Shown: positions 9,470-21,603, counted from the first letter of the stretch. The stretch is DNA of 64,000 nt from Castor canadensis (GCF_047511655.1 NC_133394.1:111746343-111810342), one strand, 5' to 3'. A program made the numbers and translations. Notes: a model not told the origin generated them from the sequence alone.

Positions 9470-10010
9470 AAAGGTATGAAAATATAATTTGCTAAATGTT
9501 CTACCATATCAAGATACCCAGACACTGAAAATAAGAGGCAGGAATGAAAATGTAAACTAACTGAGATTTGAAGGATGAGTAGGCATCCAAGCAAAAAAAA
9601 GATGGATAAAAACAATTAGCAAAGATGCTAATAAAAGTGGATAAAAAACATTTAGCAAACCCTAAGAAGTACCAAGTACTTATTTTACATGTGAGATATC
9701 AGGAGTCACAAAATAAATGATAGAGCCTTAACTTGAACTCTGGAGATTAAAACAACTCTGAACTGGTCAGATTGTCAAGGAAGGGAGCTCTGTAGTATGA
9801 TGACAGCAAAAGGGAATTAAACTTGGTGGAGACCTGGCTGCCAGGGTCCTCAAAGGTCAATCAGACCAACCTACTAAACAGGACACAGATTTCCTCTGCA
9901 ACCCGTCTCCAAAATACGAGCGTTGCAGCTGCCGCAGGGATGCAGCTATACCAGAGAGCTCTGCTGATTTTCATAGCAGCTATTGCATTGCTGAATGTCT
10001 GGGCTTGTTG
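9470..10010. other. Intergenic, nothing recognised
   Basis: AT-rich unique-looking sequence; a short plus frame at 9823-10047 runs into the next SINE and has no protein character. Confidence 0.4.
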
Positions 10011-10011
10011 T

Positions 10012-10118
10012 TGGAAGGTCCCATTGTGTAGCCCAGGCTGGCCTTGAACTCACCATACTCCCACCTCAGCCTCCTGAGTACTAGGATTACAGAGGTGTAC
10101 CACCATATCCAGCTAAAA
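10012..10118 (-). repeat. B1/7SL-like SINE monomer
   Basis: The plus strand shows the antisense 'ttgtgtagcccaggctggcc', 'ttgaactcaccatactccca', 'cctcctgagtactaggatta' and 'caggtgt'-like end. Monomer only, without the ID-like half. Confidence 0.8.
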
Positions 10119-10119
10119 A

Positions 10120-13100
10120 AAACCTCTCCTCTTCTGAGGCTGAAATCTGCTTCTCCTTAAGTATAAGCAACTCATTCTAAGCAATTAAAAGAAAGTGAAT
10201 TTTTCCTTCATGCAGGTGATGCAGGCGATGAACCTTCACAATAAATACCCTGATCCTTCAACCTCTGCTCACATGACATGCTCCATCACTTTTCTGGCTG
10301 AGTCCTCTAGAGTAGAGACACTCTAGCTTCTCAGATTTCTTATTAAAGTGCCTCTCTGGAAATGATCACATCAGACCAGGGCTGAGTGCTGGGCTATTCC
10401 TACTTCCCGTGATAGATCTGCACAACGCACTCCATGCAACGCAACAAAGACTAGTATCACATTAGCTTGTTTAGCCATGGAGTGGCAAAGAGCCATGCAC
10501 AGTCCTCTTTCTGTGCCCATGGGTTTTCAGTATCTCAATTTCTTTGCATTAGCCACAATGCAAAGTTGAGGTTTCTGGAGCAGTGATCAGAGTTATAATT
10601 TACACCAATAACATCCATTCCTTTGTCCCAACCCCCGGGGTGATATAATGACATTCAGATGTCCCCTCATCTTCTCTGGGGTCATTACCACCATAGAAGC
10701 CCCCCATTGCCAATTTGCCCTCCCCCTCTGAGAGGGGACACAAAGAGACCTGTGCTTCCTGGTATGTACAGGTTTTCCTTGGAAGGGGAGGAAAAGACCC
10801 TGGCTTCTTACCTTTTGGAATGTAAGTGAATCCAGGCAGGGGTCACGAGAAGTCCCTCTTAGCTCCTACTCTTGGGTTGGCTTCTTGGTTCCAGATTTTC
10901 CTCCCTCTTTGAAAACTAAACAAACCAAACAAACGAACAAATCCAGAGGTCTCTTACTATACCTTCCAAGTTCTGAACTTCCAAGACTTGTTCTTTAACC
11001 CAGCTTCCAGTGAAACTTGCTCAGAAAGTCCTAACTGTGCAAAACACCAAAATACTCACTTGGTGCAAGTCTTTTCCCTAGGTTTAGACTTGTATTCTCT
11101 CTCTATCTCTCCCTGCCCACCTCTCTTTTTCTTATCACAGGTTCCAGTCAAGATGCATTTGGCTGCAAGCGTGAGAACGCCTGACTAATAATTTGTTAAG
11201 TAACAAAAAGCCTTTCATGTCCCACTTAACAAAATACCTGGCCACAGAAAGTTCTAGTTTGACCTGTGGTTCAGTGGTGCTGACAAGGACCTGGCCACTT
11301 TTCATCCTTCCTCACTCTTAGTGGGTGGCCTTTACCATATTCAGACCTTTTGTGTCATGATCATAAGATCAGGTCACGGTCACAGGTTTGCACAGAACAG
11401 CACCCAAAATAAGAAGTGAGAACAAGGGCCAAGGACTGCCTGACAAGAAAAAAAAAATGGCTTTGCCTGAGGCTACTTTCTCACCAGTCTCCCCTGGTAC
11501 AGTTCCCCTTATTAGGCAGAAGTGGGCATGGAGTCCACCCTCGGAACTGTCACTAGCAGAGAAGCCAAAGTCATTTAAGATTTATTCCAAAGTAGGGTTT
11601 TATGAGAAAATGTAATAGAATATTAAAATCAATCCACAATTTTAGAGAGAGAGAGAGATGATTTAAGGGTACCAGTTATTATGTATCCCCCAAGTGAAAC
11701 AGAATCCTGAGTTGAGGATGCTCTCCCAGAGTTAGCTAGGGTGAAATGTGTCTTTCCCACAACCACACCTATGCTACAAGTGAGTGAAAATCGTGGTGAG
11801 GAGCTTTAGGCGCTTCCTGGGGCAATGGAGGAAGCTGTCTGGCCTCCTAGCAAATGGGATCCCAGGAGTAAGAGCTCTTTCTCGAAGCTTTGCCTAGTGT
11901 CTGTTCTTCTATCCCTTCCCAACAATTCTGCAAGCCTCCTACGACCCATTTGCAATCCCTTTCTGTTGAAATGGTCTAGAGTGTTTTCTGTTTTCTGCAA
12001 TTAAGTCCCAATAGGCAAGGGTCCTCTCTAGGAAGATAGGAGTTTTCTGCCAACAGAAACTGAAATAGTACCAGTTCCAGGGGCTGAGGAAGGAGTGCAG
12101 ACCAAGGGAGCAGAGAGGCATTTACTTAGGCAGTGAAGAGCAGGGGGAGACCCTCAGGAAAGGGAGGAAGGTTTCCAAAGAACCAATGACAAAAAAAAGC
12201 CAAGTCAAGTATAAATTTGGCTGGGCCAGAGAGCAGATGCTGGTTCATAGGAATACTGGTCAAATAAGAACTTCCCTGCCCTCTCCCCAAAGCTCTCCTT
12301 CAGCAGTTTGAGGAGAGGGGATGGGAAAAGAGCAAACACGTGACCATGTCCCCTTTCTTCTCTGTCTGCAGCAGGCCTGAGCTGGAGAAGGGTGAGAACA
12401 CTGACAATTAAACTGTATCTGAGGTTTTCATTTTGAAAGGAAAGTCCTACTACATGACGTTAGCATCTCTAGGAAAATGGAAAGTTTAGACTTATCACTC
12501 ATTCAGTTGCAAGATGTCAACTGGATATGTCAATGTGTGCGTGGGAAGGGTTGCCTGACCTTGACAAAAGGAAAACTGCAGTCCTTGGAAACCATGTCCA
12601 GAAACGTCTTCTACCCTTGTTCACCTGGTTGTTCTAGGCACTGCTGTCATTGCACCCAAACACTGTGGCTGATGTGACTGATCTGCTCTTTCTCTCTGAT
12701 GGTCCTCTCTGACCCACTCTGCCTTTCCTCTCCCTAGTCCTTAGACTTCTGGCTCTAACTCCCATCTTGACCCACCTTGTCCTCCCCTCACTCACCCCAC
12801 CTGCACTGTGAATCCCAGACAGATTCTCAGATACTTCTGGGTTCATGGTATCTCTTCAAGACCTCTCTCTGCCTGGCTGTGCTGGTTACTGTGAGGCCTC
12901 CTCTCAGAGTCTCATAGGGGAGTGAGGAGAACAACCCCGTTTGCCCCTGGGGTTGCCCCCAGCACCACTTAACACAGTCAGAACTGCTTTCTCCTCCCTC
13001 TTCCCCTTCTTCTTCCTCTTCCTTCTTCTTCCAGATAGATGATATGACACACAAACACATTCACACTTGCATCTCCTATTGCTACTGTTCCTCTGGAGAG

Positions 13101-13140
13101 CCCTGATCAATATGCTTGGTTTCTAACAGGGGATAAGGTA
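10120..13140. other. Intergenic block of higher G+C, unassigned
   Basis: A 3-kb block with more G+C than its flanks and few recognisable repeats. I saw a simple gagaga run at 11646-11658, a cacgtgac E-box at about 12337 and a pyrimidine tract (cttcttcttcctcttcc) near 13005. Short frames on both strands show no family. Parts may be ERV-internal or LTR sequence, but I could not support that. Confidence 0.35.
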
Positions 13141-13269
13141 AGTAAAATAATAAATAATAGTAAGCCATTCTTCCAATATAATGGCCTGGTTTCAAGGCCA
13201 TGGTTTGTTTTTATGATGCTATTTTGAAGACTATAAGCTGAATATTAAGCCTATCTTTCTCTTTGTGTA

Positions 13270-13325
13270 CATATATATGGCTTAGAGCAGTGCCTGGCCC
13301 ACAGTAAGAAATAAATGTTACCATC
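13270..13325 (+). repeat. MIR 3' end fragment
   Basis: 'gagcagtgcctggcccacag' followed by 'taagaaataaatgttacca' is the conserved 3' end of MIR. Confidence 0.65.
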
Positions 13326-14327
13326 CTACAACAAATAATCTGAGTCTGATTAGTATCTTGGGCCAACTGTAGAAAATATGTGCTAGGACAAGAAAAGAGA
13401 AACTCATGTTAACACTTTTCTCATTAACACGTTTTCCCATGTTTCAAAATGAGCAAATAGTATTTGCTTGTTGAGAAATTCAGACAGTGTACAATGGTCA
13501 AGATTTCAAGGTGAAAGTCCCTATTTAACTTCTAATACTTCCCTTCCTCGCCCCCATTTTACTTGTTTTTTTCCTTAAAGATGGCAACCAGAAGCATTTT
13601 GGTTGGATCTGTCGATCTATCTCCCCCACTACATAATGAGCTTTTTGGAGTAAGTAAATTTATCTCCACAGTCCCATAGGTTTTCAAAACATATTTCATG
13701 AATGAATGCTTAATGAGTGAATTCATACAATTGTCAACACAGAGCAATTTAATTATTCTTAGGAAAACTGCACTGTTAAACTTGCTAAAAGTCTTATGTT
13801 TTTTTTTAACTTTCTTGGTAGAATTATATCTGATTAAAATAGAACAGGAATGAAATGATGAGGCCTTATTCAGAGTTTTTTTTAAAAAATGCTTTCCATA
13901 TGAGAGTTTCCTGTTTAAATGACCTTATTTTGAGTAATAGAAGGAGACTGGACAATGACAGGGCATTTCATCAAGGCTTTTATGTTTTTATGTGACTATC
14001 TGATGCCATAGCAGTGACGGCCAAAGCTTTCATGGCTTATTTTATTTGATGTGTTGTAAAGTACAGCCAACATGACCTCGGCGGTCTAATGTGCCAAAGT
14101 AAAATGGAATGCACTGGTGAGTGATCAGTTGGATTTGTCAATGTCCTAAAAGGTGGTAATATGATTCATTTTTAAATTAAAGATGATACAATCTTGACAG
14201 TCTGAGTAGAATGGAGATGAGACATGTCAGTTTAGTGAATGGGTTTTGGCATATGAATAAGAAATAGGATCAGAGGCTGTCTAGTTCCAGGACTGGCGAA
14301 TGGAGCTCTTCTCCAGGTCATTTGGAC
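13326..14327. other. Intergenic, nothing recognised
   Basis: AT-rich sequence without a repeat or gene I can name. Confidence 0.4.
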
Positions 14328-14403
14328 AGTACTAGATCTTGAACTCAGGGCCTGGTGCTTGATAGGCAGGTACTCTACCACTTAAGCTAGGCCCCTAGCC
14401 CCC
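14328..14403 (-). repeat. ID-like SINE half
   Basis: Antisense copy: 'agtactagatcttgaactca', 'ggcaggtactctaccactta', 'gccccta'. Confidence 0.75.
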
Positions 14404-14509
14404 CAGGTCATTTTGAAGGATTCTAAACCAATTTCTTGGAAGGCCAGTTGAGGATAGAAGCCCTTCTCTGCTTTGTCCCAAGTGGGCAGTAGTCAGCATC
14501 TCTGTCTGG

Positions 14510-14700
14510 TGGCTGTGACAGGGAAGCACACCTGAAATCAGGCAGCCTGGGTTTGACCTGTGGCTTCATCACTTCCTAGCAATGTGACCTTGAAAACAGG
14601 TTTAAGTTTTCTCTGTGTGTTGGGGGAGCTGAACTATTAAACTAGATGACACATTATCACCACAGTGCTTGGCACATGGCACTCAAGGAGAACTATAGCT
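14510..14700 (+). repeat. MIR
   Basis: 'gcctgggtttgacctgtggc', 'ttcctagcaatgtgaccttg' and 'cacagtgcttggcacatggc' follow the MIR core order in plus orientation. Confidence 0.75.
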
Positions 14701-15011
14701 ATGTATTTATTTAGAATCAAGGGCTCTGTTTCTGGAAGGATTGCACAATCATCTCAACTCACACCCATCCTTCTCCCTGTCACTATTTCAGAGTACCAAT
14801 AGAGAGGTTGTGCTCTGTGTGAATATCATGGACAGCAGTGAAACTGAAAGTTCAGTGGTGGCCATCTGACTTCTGACCCTCCAGCCTTACCACTGATTTT
14901 GTAAGCATATGATTTCATAAATTAAGTTCTTTGCAAAATATCTAGAATGCTTCTTATTTCCTTCAATGACTTCTAATGGACACACAAGCTGAAAATCATT
15001 TTAAGAACGTC

Positions 15012-15226
15012 CTAAGCCGGATTCTGGTGGCTCATGCCTATAAATCTTACTTAGGAGACAGAGCCCAGGAAGATCACAGTTTGAAGCCCGCCCAGGCAAA
15101 TAGTTTGCCAGACCCTATCTCAAAAAAACTCAACATAAGACAGGGCTGCTTAAGAGGAGAGCACCTGCATATCAAGTGTGAGGCCCTGAGTTCAAACCTC
15201 AGTACCATTAAAAAAAAAAAAAAAGA
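15012..15226 (+). repeat. Dimeric SINE
   Basis: 'ctggtggctcatgcctataa' to 'gagttcaaacctcagtacca' with an A15 tail. Complete left and right halves. Confidence 0.85.
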
Positions 15227-15489
15227 AAGATGGGTGACCTTTGGCACCCATCTGAGTCATTACTCTTCATAATCAAACTTCTGGAAAGAGTAGTCCTTCT
15301 ATACCATAACCTTTTAATGTGCCTTTGTACTTAATTCAACCACAACCGAGCTTTCTGCTATTGAAGCACTGGAGTGCCTTGACCAGGGTCAGCAACGATA
15401 AACCAAAGTCAATGGCAGTGGACTCTTTCAGTTCTTATCTTATTTAACCACTATTGGGCACTGAAAACCATACCTTTCATTCTGGACAC

Positions 15490-15862
15490 AATCTCTCCTG
15501 ATCTTCTTTAACTTCTCTGACCACAATTGGTCAACTTCCATTGTGAGCTACTTACCCTCTTTAAATGATGGTGCTGTCCAGGGTTCCAGCCTCAGCACTT
15601 CCCTTCTTAGTTCATTGGCAACCAAACTTCCTGTGGGTTCAAGAATGTGCCTGCAGTAATGACCCAACTCTGAGCCTCCTCTGTGTACAAATCCTGCATG
15701 CTTTGGCACACAGAGCCCTTCGCTGCTTACCTCTGCCTCCACACGTGTCCACGTCTGGCACGTCTTGCCAGACACCTTCACTGTTTCATGTCTTTACTCA
15801 CTTGGCTCTTCTCTCCACATTCTCTGTCTCCCCACCCAATTTCCCTGAACTATAAAAATACC
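15490..15862 (+). repeat. L2 LINE fragment
   Basis: Cytosine-rich, decayed L2 3' region: 'cttcactgtttcatgtcttt', 'ctcacttggctcttctctcc', and so on, in plus orientation. No frame left. Confidence 0.5.
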
Positions 15863-16103
15863 TGCTTGTTACACAATAATTTATTAGATTTAAGACCAAA
15901 AGCAGAAGTTGATGAAAGAAAAAAAAATTAGATGAATTGGACTTCATCAAAACTTAAGTCTTTTGTGCCATAGACGATGTCCCTAAAATAGTGAAAAGTA
16001 ACCTGTAGCATGTGAGAAATCTTTTGCAAGTCATAAAGATGATAAGGGACTTACATTCACTGGAAACTCAATGATGAAGAGATAAATAATTCAATTAAAA
16101 ATG

Positions 16104-16612
16104 GGCATGCTTGGAGTGGTGGTACATACCTGTAAACCCAGCACTCAGGAGGTAGAGGCAGGAGGATCTTGAGATCGAAGCTACATTGTGAAACCATATC
16201 TCAAAAGACTACAGGCCAAACCTGGTGGTTTACACCTGTAATCCCAGTTACTCTGGAGGTGATCCAAAGGATCATGGTTTGAGGCAAGCACGGTCAAAAA
16301 GTCACTGGGAACTTCATCTCAACCAGTACTAGGCAGTGGTGGCATGCACCTGTCATCCCAGCTACATGGGAGGCATAGGGAGGAGGATCATGGTATCAGT
16401 CCAGTTCCAGGTAAAAAGTGGGAGACCCTAGCTGAAAAAACCTAAAGCAGAAAGGGATTGGGGGTATGTCTGAAGTGATAGGGCACCTATTTACCACTTA
16501 AACTCCAATATGGAAAAGAAAAAAAAATCTCAAAATCCAAGGACTGGGGATGTAACTCAGTGGTGGAGAGCTTGTTTAGAAGGGGTAAGGCCCTGGACTC
16601 AATCCCTAGTTC
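16104..16612 (+). repeat. SINE cluster (B1-like monomers, dimer, ID)
   Basis: Three successive copies: about 16104-16205, 16215-16510 (with 'cctggtggtttacacctgta' and an internal second B1-like unit), and an ID element at 16541-16612 ('ggactggggatgtaactcag', 'gccctggactcaatccctag'). Confidence 0.75.
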
Positions 16613-16856
16613 AGGGAGGTGACCGGCAAAGGCATTTCTCAAAAGAAGATATACAGTGGCCAATAAACAACAGAAAGATTCTGTATTGCTATCCATTAGG
16701 AATGGGTAATCATCCAAATGGAGAAGCCATACTGAAATGCCAGATGGCTACAGTTCAAAAGATAAAATCCAACCAGTGCTGGCAAGGGGGTGGAGAAATT
16801 GGAGCCTCCTACATGATGGCAGAAAACAGTTTGACACTTCCTTCAAAAGAGCTATT

Positions 16857-17085
16857 AAGCTGGGTGTCAGTGGCTCACACCTGTAATCTTAGCTACTTGG
16901 GAGACTGAGGTCAGGAGGATTGTGGTTCAAGGCCAGCCTGGGAAAATAGTTCATGAAATCCTATCTCCAAAATAACCAGAGCAAAAATGGACTGGAGTTG
17001 TGGCTCAAGGGGTAGAGCACTTGCTCTGCAAGCACAAAGCCCTGAGTTCAAACCCCAGTCCCATCAATAAATAAATAAATAAAGC
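16857..17085 (+). repeat. Dimeric SINE
   Basis: 'tgtcagtggctcacacctgt' to 'gagttcaaaccccagtccca', followed by an (ATAA)n tail at 17068-17082. Near-complete and one of the best preserved in the window. Confidence 0.9.
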
Positions 17086-17296
17086 TCATAAACACAGAGT
17101 TACTATACAACCCAGTGATTCCATTCCTAGATGTAGACTCAAGGGAAATAAAAACATATATTCACACAAAACTTACACAAATGTTTCACAATAAGAGTGA
17201 AAACAATCCAAACCTACCAACTGATGAGTGAACTGATAAAATGTGATATGTAAATAAAGTAGCATATTCTTTGGCAATAAAAAGGATGGCATTTTG

Positions 17297-17515
17297 CTGG
17301 GCCTGGTGGTACAAGCCTAAAATCTCAGCTACTGTGAAGGTGGATACAGGAGGATCATGAGTTCAAGGCCAGTCCAGCAAAATTAGCAAGGCTTTTTCTC
17401 AGAAATAAGATGTAAAAACCGAATGGGCTGGTGCCATGGCTCAAGAGATAGAGCGCTTGCATAGCATATGCAAGGCCCTGGATTCAATCCCCAGGACTGC
17501 AAAATAAATAAATAC
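17297..17515 (+). repeat. Dimeric SINE
   Basis: 'ctgggcctggtggtacaagc' to 'caatccccaggactgcaaaa' with a taaataaatac tail; inserted in the old L1. Confidence 0.85.
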
Positions 17516-17699
17516 ACAAATAATAAATAGGAATGAATTTATAATACATATTACAATATGGACAGACCTTGAAAATATGCTAACTGGAAGAAGCCAATCA
17601 GAAAAGACCACATATTGTACAATTCTGTTTAGATGAAATGTCCAGAACAGGTAAATCTCTATAGAGACACAGTAGATTGTCATTTGCCAGGGGATGAGA

Positions 17700-17911
17700 G
17701 GAAGATCCCTGTTCTCAGAAAGTTTGCCTTCTAGTGGGGACTGTGGGTGGGAGATAGAAAATAAATGAATGTACAAACATGCAAATAATTTAACTTCAGG
17801 TTATAACAGATGATATGCAGAATGAAGTGGGGTCATGTGGGAGGGATAATGGAGGAGGAAAGGCCTCTCCAAGGAGCAGAATGGCAAGTTTAGGATTTGA
17901 CCAGTATTTTC
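17700..17911 (+). repeat. Ancient repeat, left part, interrupted by the ERV1-like LTR
   Basis: 'gccttctagtggggactgtg' and 'gtacaaacatgcaaataatt' look like a widespread old repeat. A plausible continuation ('gcatggggccttgtaggcca', 'agtttgaatttttctaagag') appears at 18320-18511, on the other side of the LTR. Family not named. Confidence 0.4.
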
Positions 17912-18300
17912 TGTCAAAGTAGCTTACCCTAACCACTATCATCTTAAGTCAGTAGCCATTTTAGTTTCAAAAACTTAGAATTTCATTTTTTTAAGTTTCA
18001 TATTCCTGAAACCTTAAGTAATCATGTTCTTACTGAACTGTAAATGTCAAGCCCTCCCCTGTCCTCCCCTGTCCTGAACAACAGCTAACTGCAAAGAGTT
18101 GTGAACCAAGCATAGGCCAATCCTCATGAGGGGCAGAACTGCATTAGGAATATAACCTGAGTGGACTTCCCACTTGATGTGCTTGCTTGACTTGTGGTCT
18201 GTTGCTACATCCTTCTGCACAAGTAAAACTTTTTGCCTCGCTGAGCAACTCCTGAGTGTTTCGTCAATTGCTGTTTGGGAATCCCAAGACCCCAAACTTT
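17912..18300 (+). mobile_element. Solo LTR, ERV1-like
   Basis: Starts with TG at 17912 (tgtcaaagtagcttacccta) and ends near 'gggaatcccaagaccccaaa'. The stretch 'ttttgcctcgctgagcaact' before the end is typical of gammaretrovirus-like R/U5. No viral coding sequence is present. Confidence 0.55.
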
Positions 18301-18511
18301 ATTTCTAATACAAGGAAGCCAACTACAAAGATGTGAGGTCTGAGAATTGCATTTTAAAGAAACAGGTTTAGCTTGCTGGGTTCACAGAATAGAAATAAGG
18401 CAGGAGGGACAGAAGCAGAAGCATGTGAGAGATGAGTCCAGACAGGTAGGTGGCGGTCCAGACTGCATGGGGCCTTGTAGGCCATGATCAACAGTTTGAA
18501 TTTTTCTAAGA

Positions 18512-18580
18512 GCAACAGGGAGCCTCAGGCCTAGCATGTGAAAAGCCCTGGGTTGAATCCCAGGCACTGCAAGAAAACAA
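18512..18580 (+). repeat. ID-type SINE fragment
   Basis: 'ggcctagcatgtgaaaagcc' and 'gttgaatcccaggcactgca' with an aagaaaac tail. Confidence 0.7.
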
Positions 18581-19284
18581 AATGACAAACTTCCTGTCTG
18601 AGAAGAATAGATTATATGGAGGAGAAGGAAAAAACTTACCAAGACTCCCTGAAATCTCCCAGTTAGAATTAATTACCCCATCTTCTACATACTACTAGCA
18701 CATCATCCATAAATATATCATCCATATTGTCTGATAGCTCCTTCAAGGAGCTTAGAGGATATTTTTCTTTCTGTCTTAGAAAACTAAAATACATTTGGTT
18801 TGAGAATTCTTGGAAGATTTCTTAGTGAAAAGAAATTATTAAAACAGTTGCCTTCTTAGTCATGCTTGGCCATCTATAAAAGGAATTGAGATTTTATGAA
18901 CTAGGGAAGGCATTAAATTAATAAAAGTCAGTTTCTTAATCTTTTGGTGCTTCTCTCTGGTGGTCTGAGTGAAGACATTTTACTCAACAGGCCTGTCTGT
19001 GATGATAATGCTGTCTTCACATGGTTACTACAGGCTAATAAATAACACTAGCTGATTGTCAAAGGCTTTGTGGATAACTGACGCTGTAAGAAGGACTTGA
19101 TGAGACTGTATCCTGACAAGTGTATTCATGGCTGGGATCATGGTGACACAAAGCAGGGATGGCATTCTGGAGGGGCTATTCTCTTAGAGCAAGGATGTTA
19201 GGACATTTTATCCATTCACCCTGGAAAGGGTTTGATTTGTCAACCACAGCCAAGAAATACATAATTTCCTTTCAAAACTGAGTC
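18581..19284. other. Intergenic, nothing recognised
   Basis: Unique-looking AT-rich sequence; no repeat or gene identified. Confidence 0.4.
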
Positions 19285-19500
19285 TGCTTAGCGCCGTGCT
19301 AAGCATTTTACAAACTTTGTCTGATTTAGTGCTTGGAATGAACCCATAAGAAGAGTATAAGTGCTTGTACTTTACAAATAAAGGAAACTGAGGCATAAGC
19401 TTAAACTTACTTGAAGAAGATTATTCTGCTGGATGAGCCGGGATTAGAGCCTAGTTTTCTCGGATTTCAGAGCCTGAGCTCTTAGCTTGTCACTACAATT
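19285..19500 (-). repeat. MIR
   Basis: Antisense MIR order: 'gtgctaagcattttacaaac', 'aaaggaaactgaggcataag', 'gggattagagcctag', 'gagctcttag'. Confidence 0.75.
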
Positions 19501-19984
19501 ATTGATCTTTCATAGAGGCTACCTATTAGGTGGGTGGCAGTATCTCAAAGACACATGTCTTGTAAAGTCTTCCTCAACTTTATGAGACCACAGATAAAGG
19601 TAACTATGTAACTCCTCTGAGGTTTTCCAAATTTACTGTCTCTCTCATTTGCTCAATCTCATCAATTATGGTCTTCTGTAGTTTATTTGGTTTTTGTGTA
19701 CATGCATGTTTCATGCCTGCATTATCCTGGGACCTTGGGTTTTAAGCTACAGAAACTAACTTCAGCTAACTTAAATGTTTCTACCTACCTTACACTCCAA
19801 TATTGGAAGACTATTACATAATTCACAGAATCAAATGAAAACAAAACCTCCTGATCTTGGGAGGGATAGAAATCAGGACAATTTTGGGACTTATTGAAGA
19901 TATTTATAGACAGTCTCTTTTGGTATGACCACTACACTGGTTTAACTTCTACATTCACCCTACCCACCATCATTCTGCTCAAGA
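19501..19984. other. Intergenic, nothing recognised
   Basis: No repeat or gene identified between the MIR and the L1. Confidence 0.4.
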
Positions 19985-21088
19985 TTCAGGTTCCTGCCAA
20001 TAAAGAAATGGGCAACGGAACTAAACAAAGCTTTTTCAAAGGAAGATGTCCAAATGGCCAAAAAGCACATGAAAAAATGCTCACCATCCCTGGCCATAAA
20101 GGAAATGCAAATCAAAACCACACTAAGATTCCACCTCACTCCTGTTAGAAAAGCTATCACCAAGAACACAAACAACAACAAATGTTGACGAGCATGCAGG
20201 GAAAAAGGAAGCCTCATACATTGCTGGTGGGAATGTAAGCTAGTCCAACCACTTTGGAAAACAATATGGAGGCCTCTTAAAAAACTAAATATAGATTTGC
20301 CATATGATCTAGCAATACCATTCCTAGGGATATACCCAAAGGAATGCGACTCAGGTTATTCCAAAGGCACCTGCACACCCATGTTTATTGTGGCACTATT
20401 CACAATAGCCAAGTTATGGAAACAGCCAAGATGCCCCACTACTGACAAATGGATTAAGAAAATGTGGTATTTATACAAAATGGAATTTTATACAACCACA
20501 AAGAAAAATGAAATTAGTCATTCACAAGGAAATGGATGGAACTGGAGAACATCATCTTAAGCGAAGTTGGCAAAAGGTCAAAAATCACATGTTCTCCCTC
20601 ATATGTGGACTTTAGACTTAAAACAAATGCAGTAATATTATTGGACATGGGTCACACTAAAGGGAGAACGTGCATGGGAGAAATAGGGAAAGGAAAGGAA
20701 ACCTAAAACTTGAATGTGGTTGATGTGCTCACTGTGGAGGAGTGAACAAAGTATTCTTAAATTGGCAGAGGCCACTATGGGAAGGGGACCAGGAAGTGCA
20801 AAGAGGTCTGGTAGAGATGAACCTCCATGGGTTGCAATTCACAAGTGCACGGGAGCAATGCCAGGAATCTCTCTGAATAGCTACCTTTATCTCAAACTAG
20901 AAAAAATGCTATGTCTTTCTTACTATCTCTTACGTTTTCTCTTCAACAAAATCAGAAGAGGGCGGAACAGGTTCTGCCCGGAAGCCGGGAGGGGGGATGC
21001 GGGGATGGGAGCAGAGGAGGCGGATGTGGCCCAAACAATGTATATACATGTAAGTAAATGTAAAAATGATAAAATAAAAGAAAGAAAA
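19985..21088 (+). mobile_element. 5'-truncated L1: ORF2 C-terminal end plus 3'UTR and A-rich tail
   Basis: Well preserved L1 ORF2 end: 'ggaaatgcaaatcaaaacca', 'gctggtgggaatgtaagcta', 'gggatatacccaaaggaatg', 'aaggaaatggatggaactgg' and 'ttctccctcatatgtggact'. Frames are interrupted (for example 19894-20148, 20297-20560), so it is dead. The 3'UTR carries a G-rich tract at about 20981-21030, then 'caatgtatatacatgtaagt' and an A-rich end. It is the youngest-looking L1 in the window. Confidence 0.9.
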
Positions 21089-21518
21089 GATTCATATTCC
21101 TGGCCGACAGTATGATGCTCTGGCTAATTTAGTCACATGCCCAGTTCTAGGGGAGAACTGTTTTCCACCCCCAGGAAAACAAATGAGAAACAGCTCAACT
21201 CATTTCTAGAGTAATTTAATAAATTTTATACCTAATGAAAAGTAGGCAGAAAGAGAAATCATCTAGAGACAAGGCTAAGAGAGATCATTTGAAAGACCAG
21301 AGACCCTGAGAAGAAGCAGAGAAATCACATTTTTTTTGGATTATGCTCTAGAGAGAGGCTTAACACTTCAGATTTTATCAGTCAAAATCCAAATATTCAT
21401 TAACTCTCTGTTCTTTTCTGTTAAGAGCCCTGTTTATTGTGATACAGTTTATGGCTTGATCAATTTTATAGCAGATTTTTCCTCCTGAATAAAAAAGTAG
21501 ATGTTAATTTTTATGAGC
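21089..21518. other. Intergenic, nothing recognised
   Basis: AT-rich sequence after the L1 tail; no feature named. Confidence 0.4.
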
Positions 21519-21519
21519 A

Positions 21520-21603
21520 TAGATTAGACATAAATGTATGTCTAATCTACAGACATAAATTTACATTTATAAACCAAGGCTAATGTGAAGTAGCCTTGGT
21601 TTA
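21520..21603. repeat. Two adjacent perfect hairpins
   Basis: First: tagattagacata (21520-21532) pairs with its exact complement at 21537-21549, 4-nt loop. Second: taaaccaaggcta (21570-21582) pairs with 21591-21603, 8-nt loop. Both stems are 13 bp without mismatch, 20 bp apart. Origin unknown. Confidence 0.9.

Larger units (their letters stand above)
15890..17700 (+). mobile_element. Old L1 (L1M-type) ORF2 3' fragment with three SINE insertions
   Basis: L1 pieces at 15890-16103 ('attggacttcatcaaaactt'), 16613-16856 ('aggcatttctcaaaagaaga', 'gtgctggcaagggggtggag'), 17086-17296 ('acccagtgattccattccta') and 17516-17700 ('gaccttgaaaatatgctaac') join in order on the plus strand. Translation is broken by stops and shifts; it is a relic. 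Confidence 0.8.

Noticed and set aside
16510-16908. 132-codon plus frame with partly L1-like text
   Set aside because: It crosses an ID element, an old L1 relic and a SINE; only the middle part is ORF2-derived and it is dead.
20714-21115. 133-codon plus frame at the L1 end
   Set aside because: Covers L1 3'UTR and tail; not part of ORF2.
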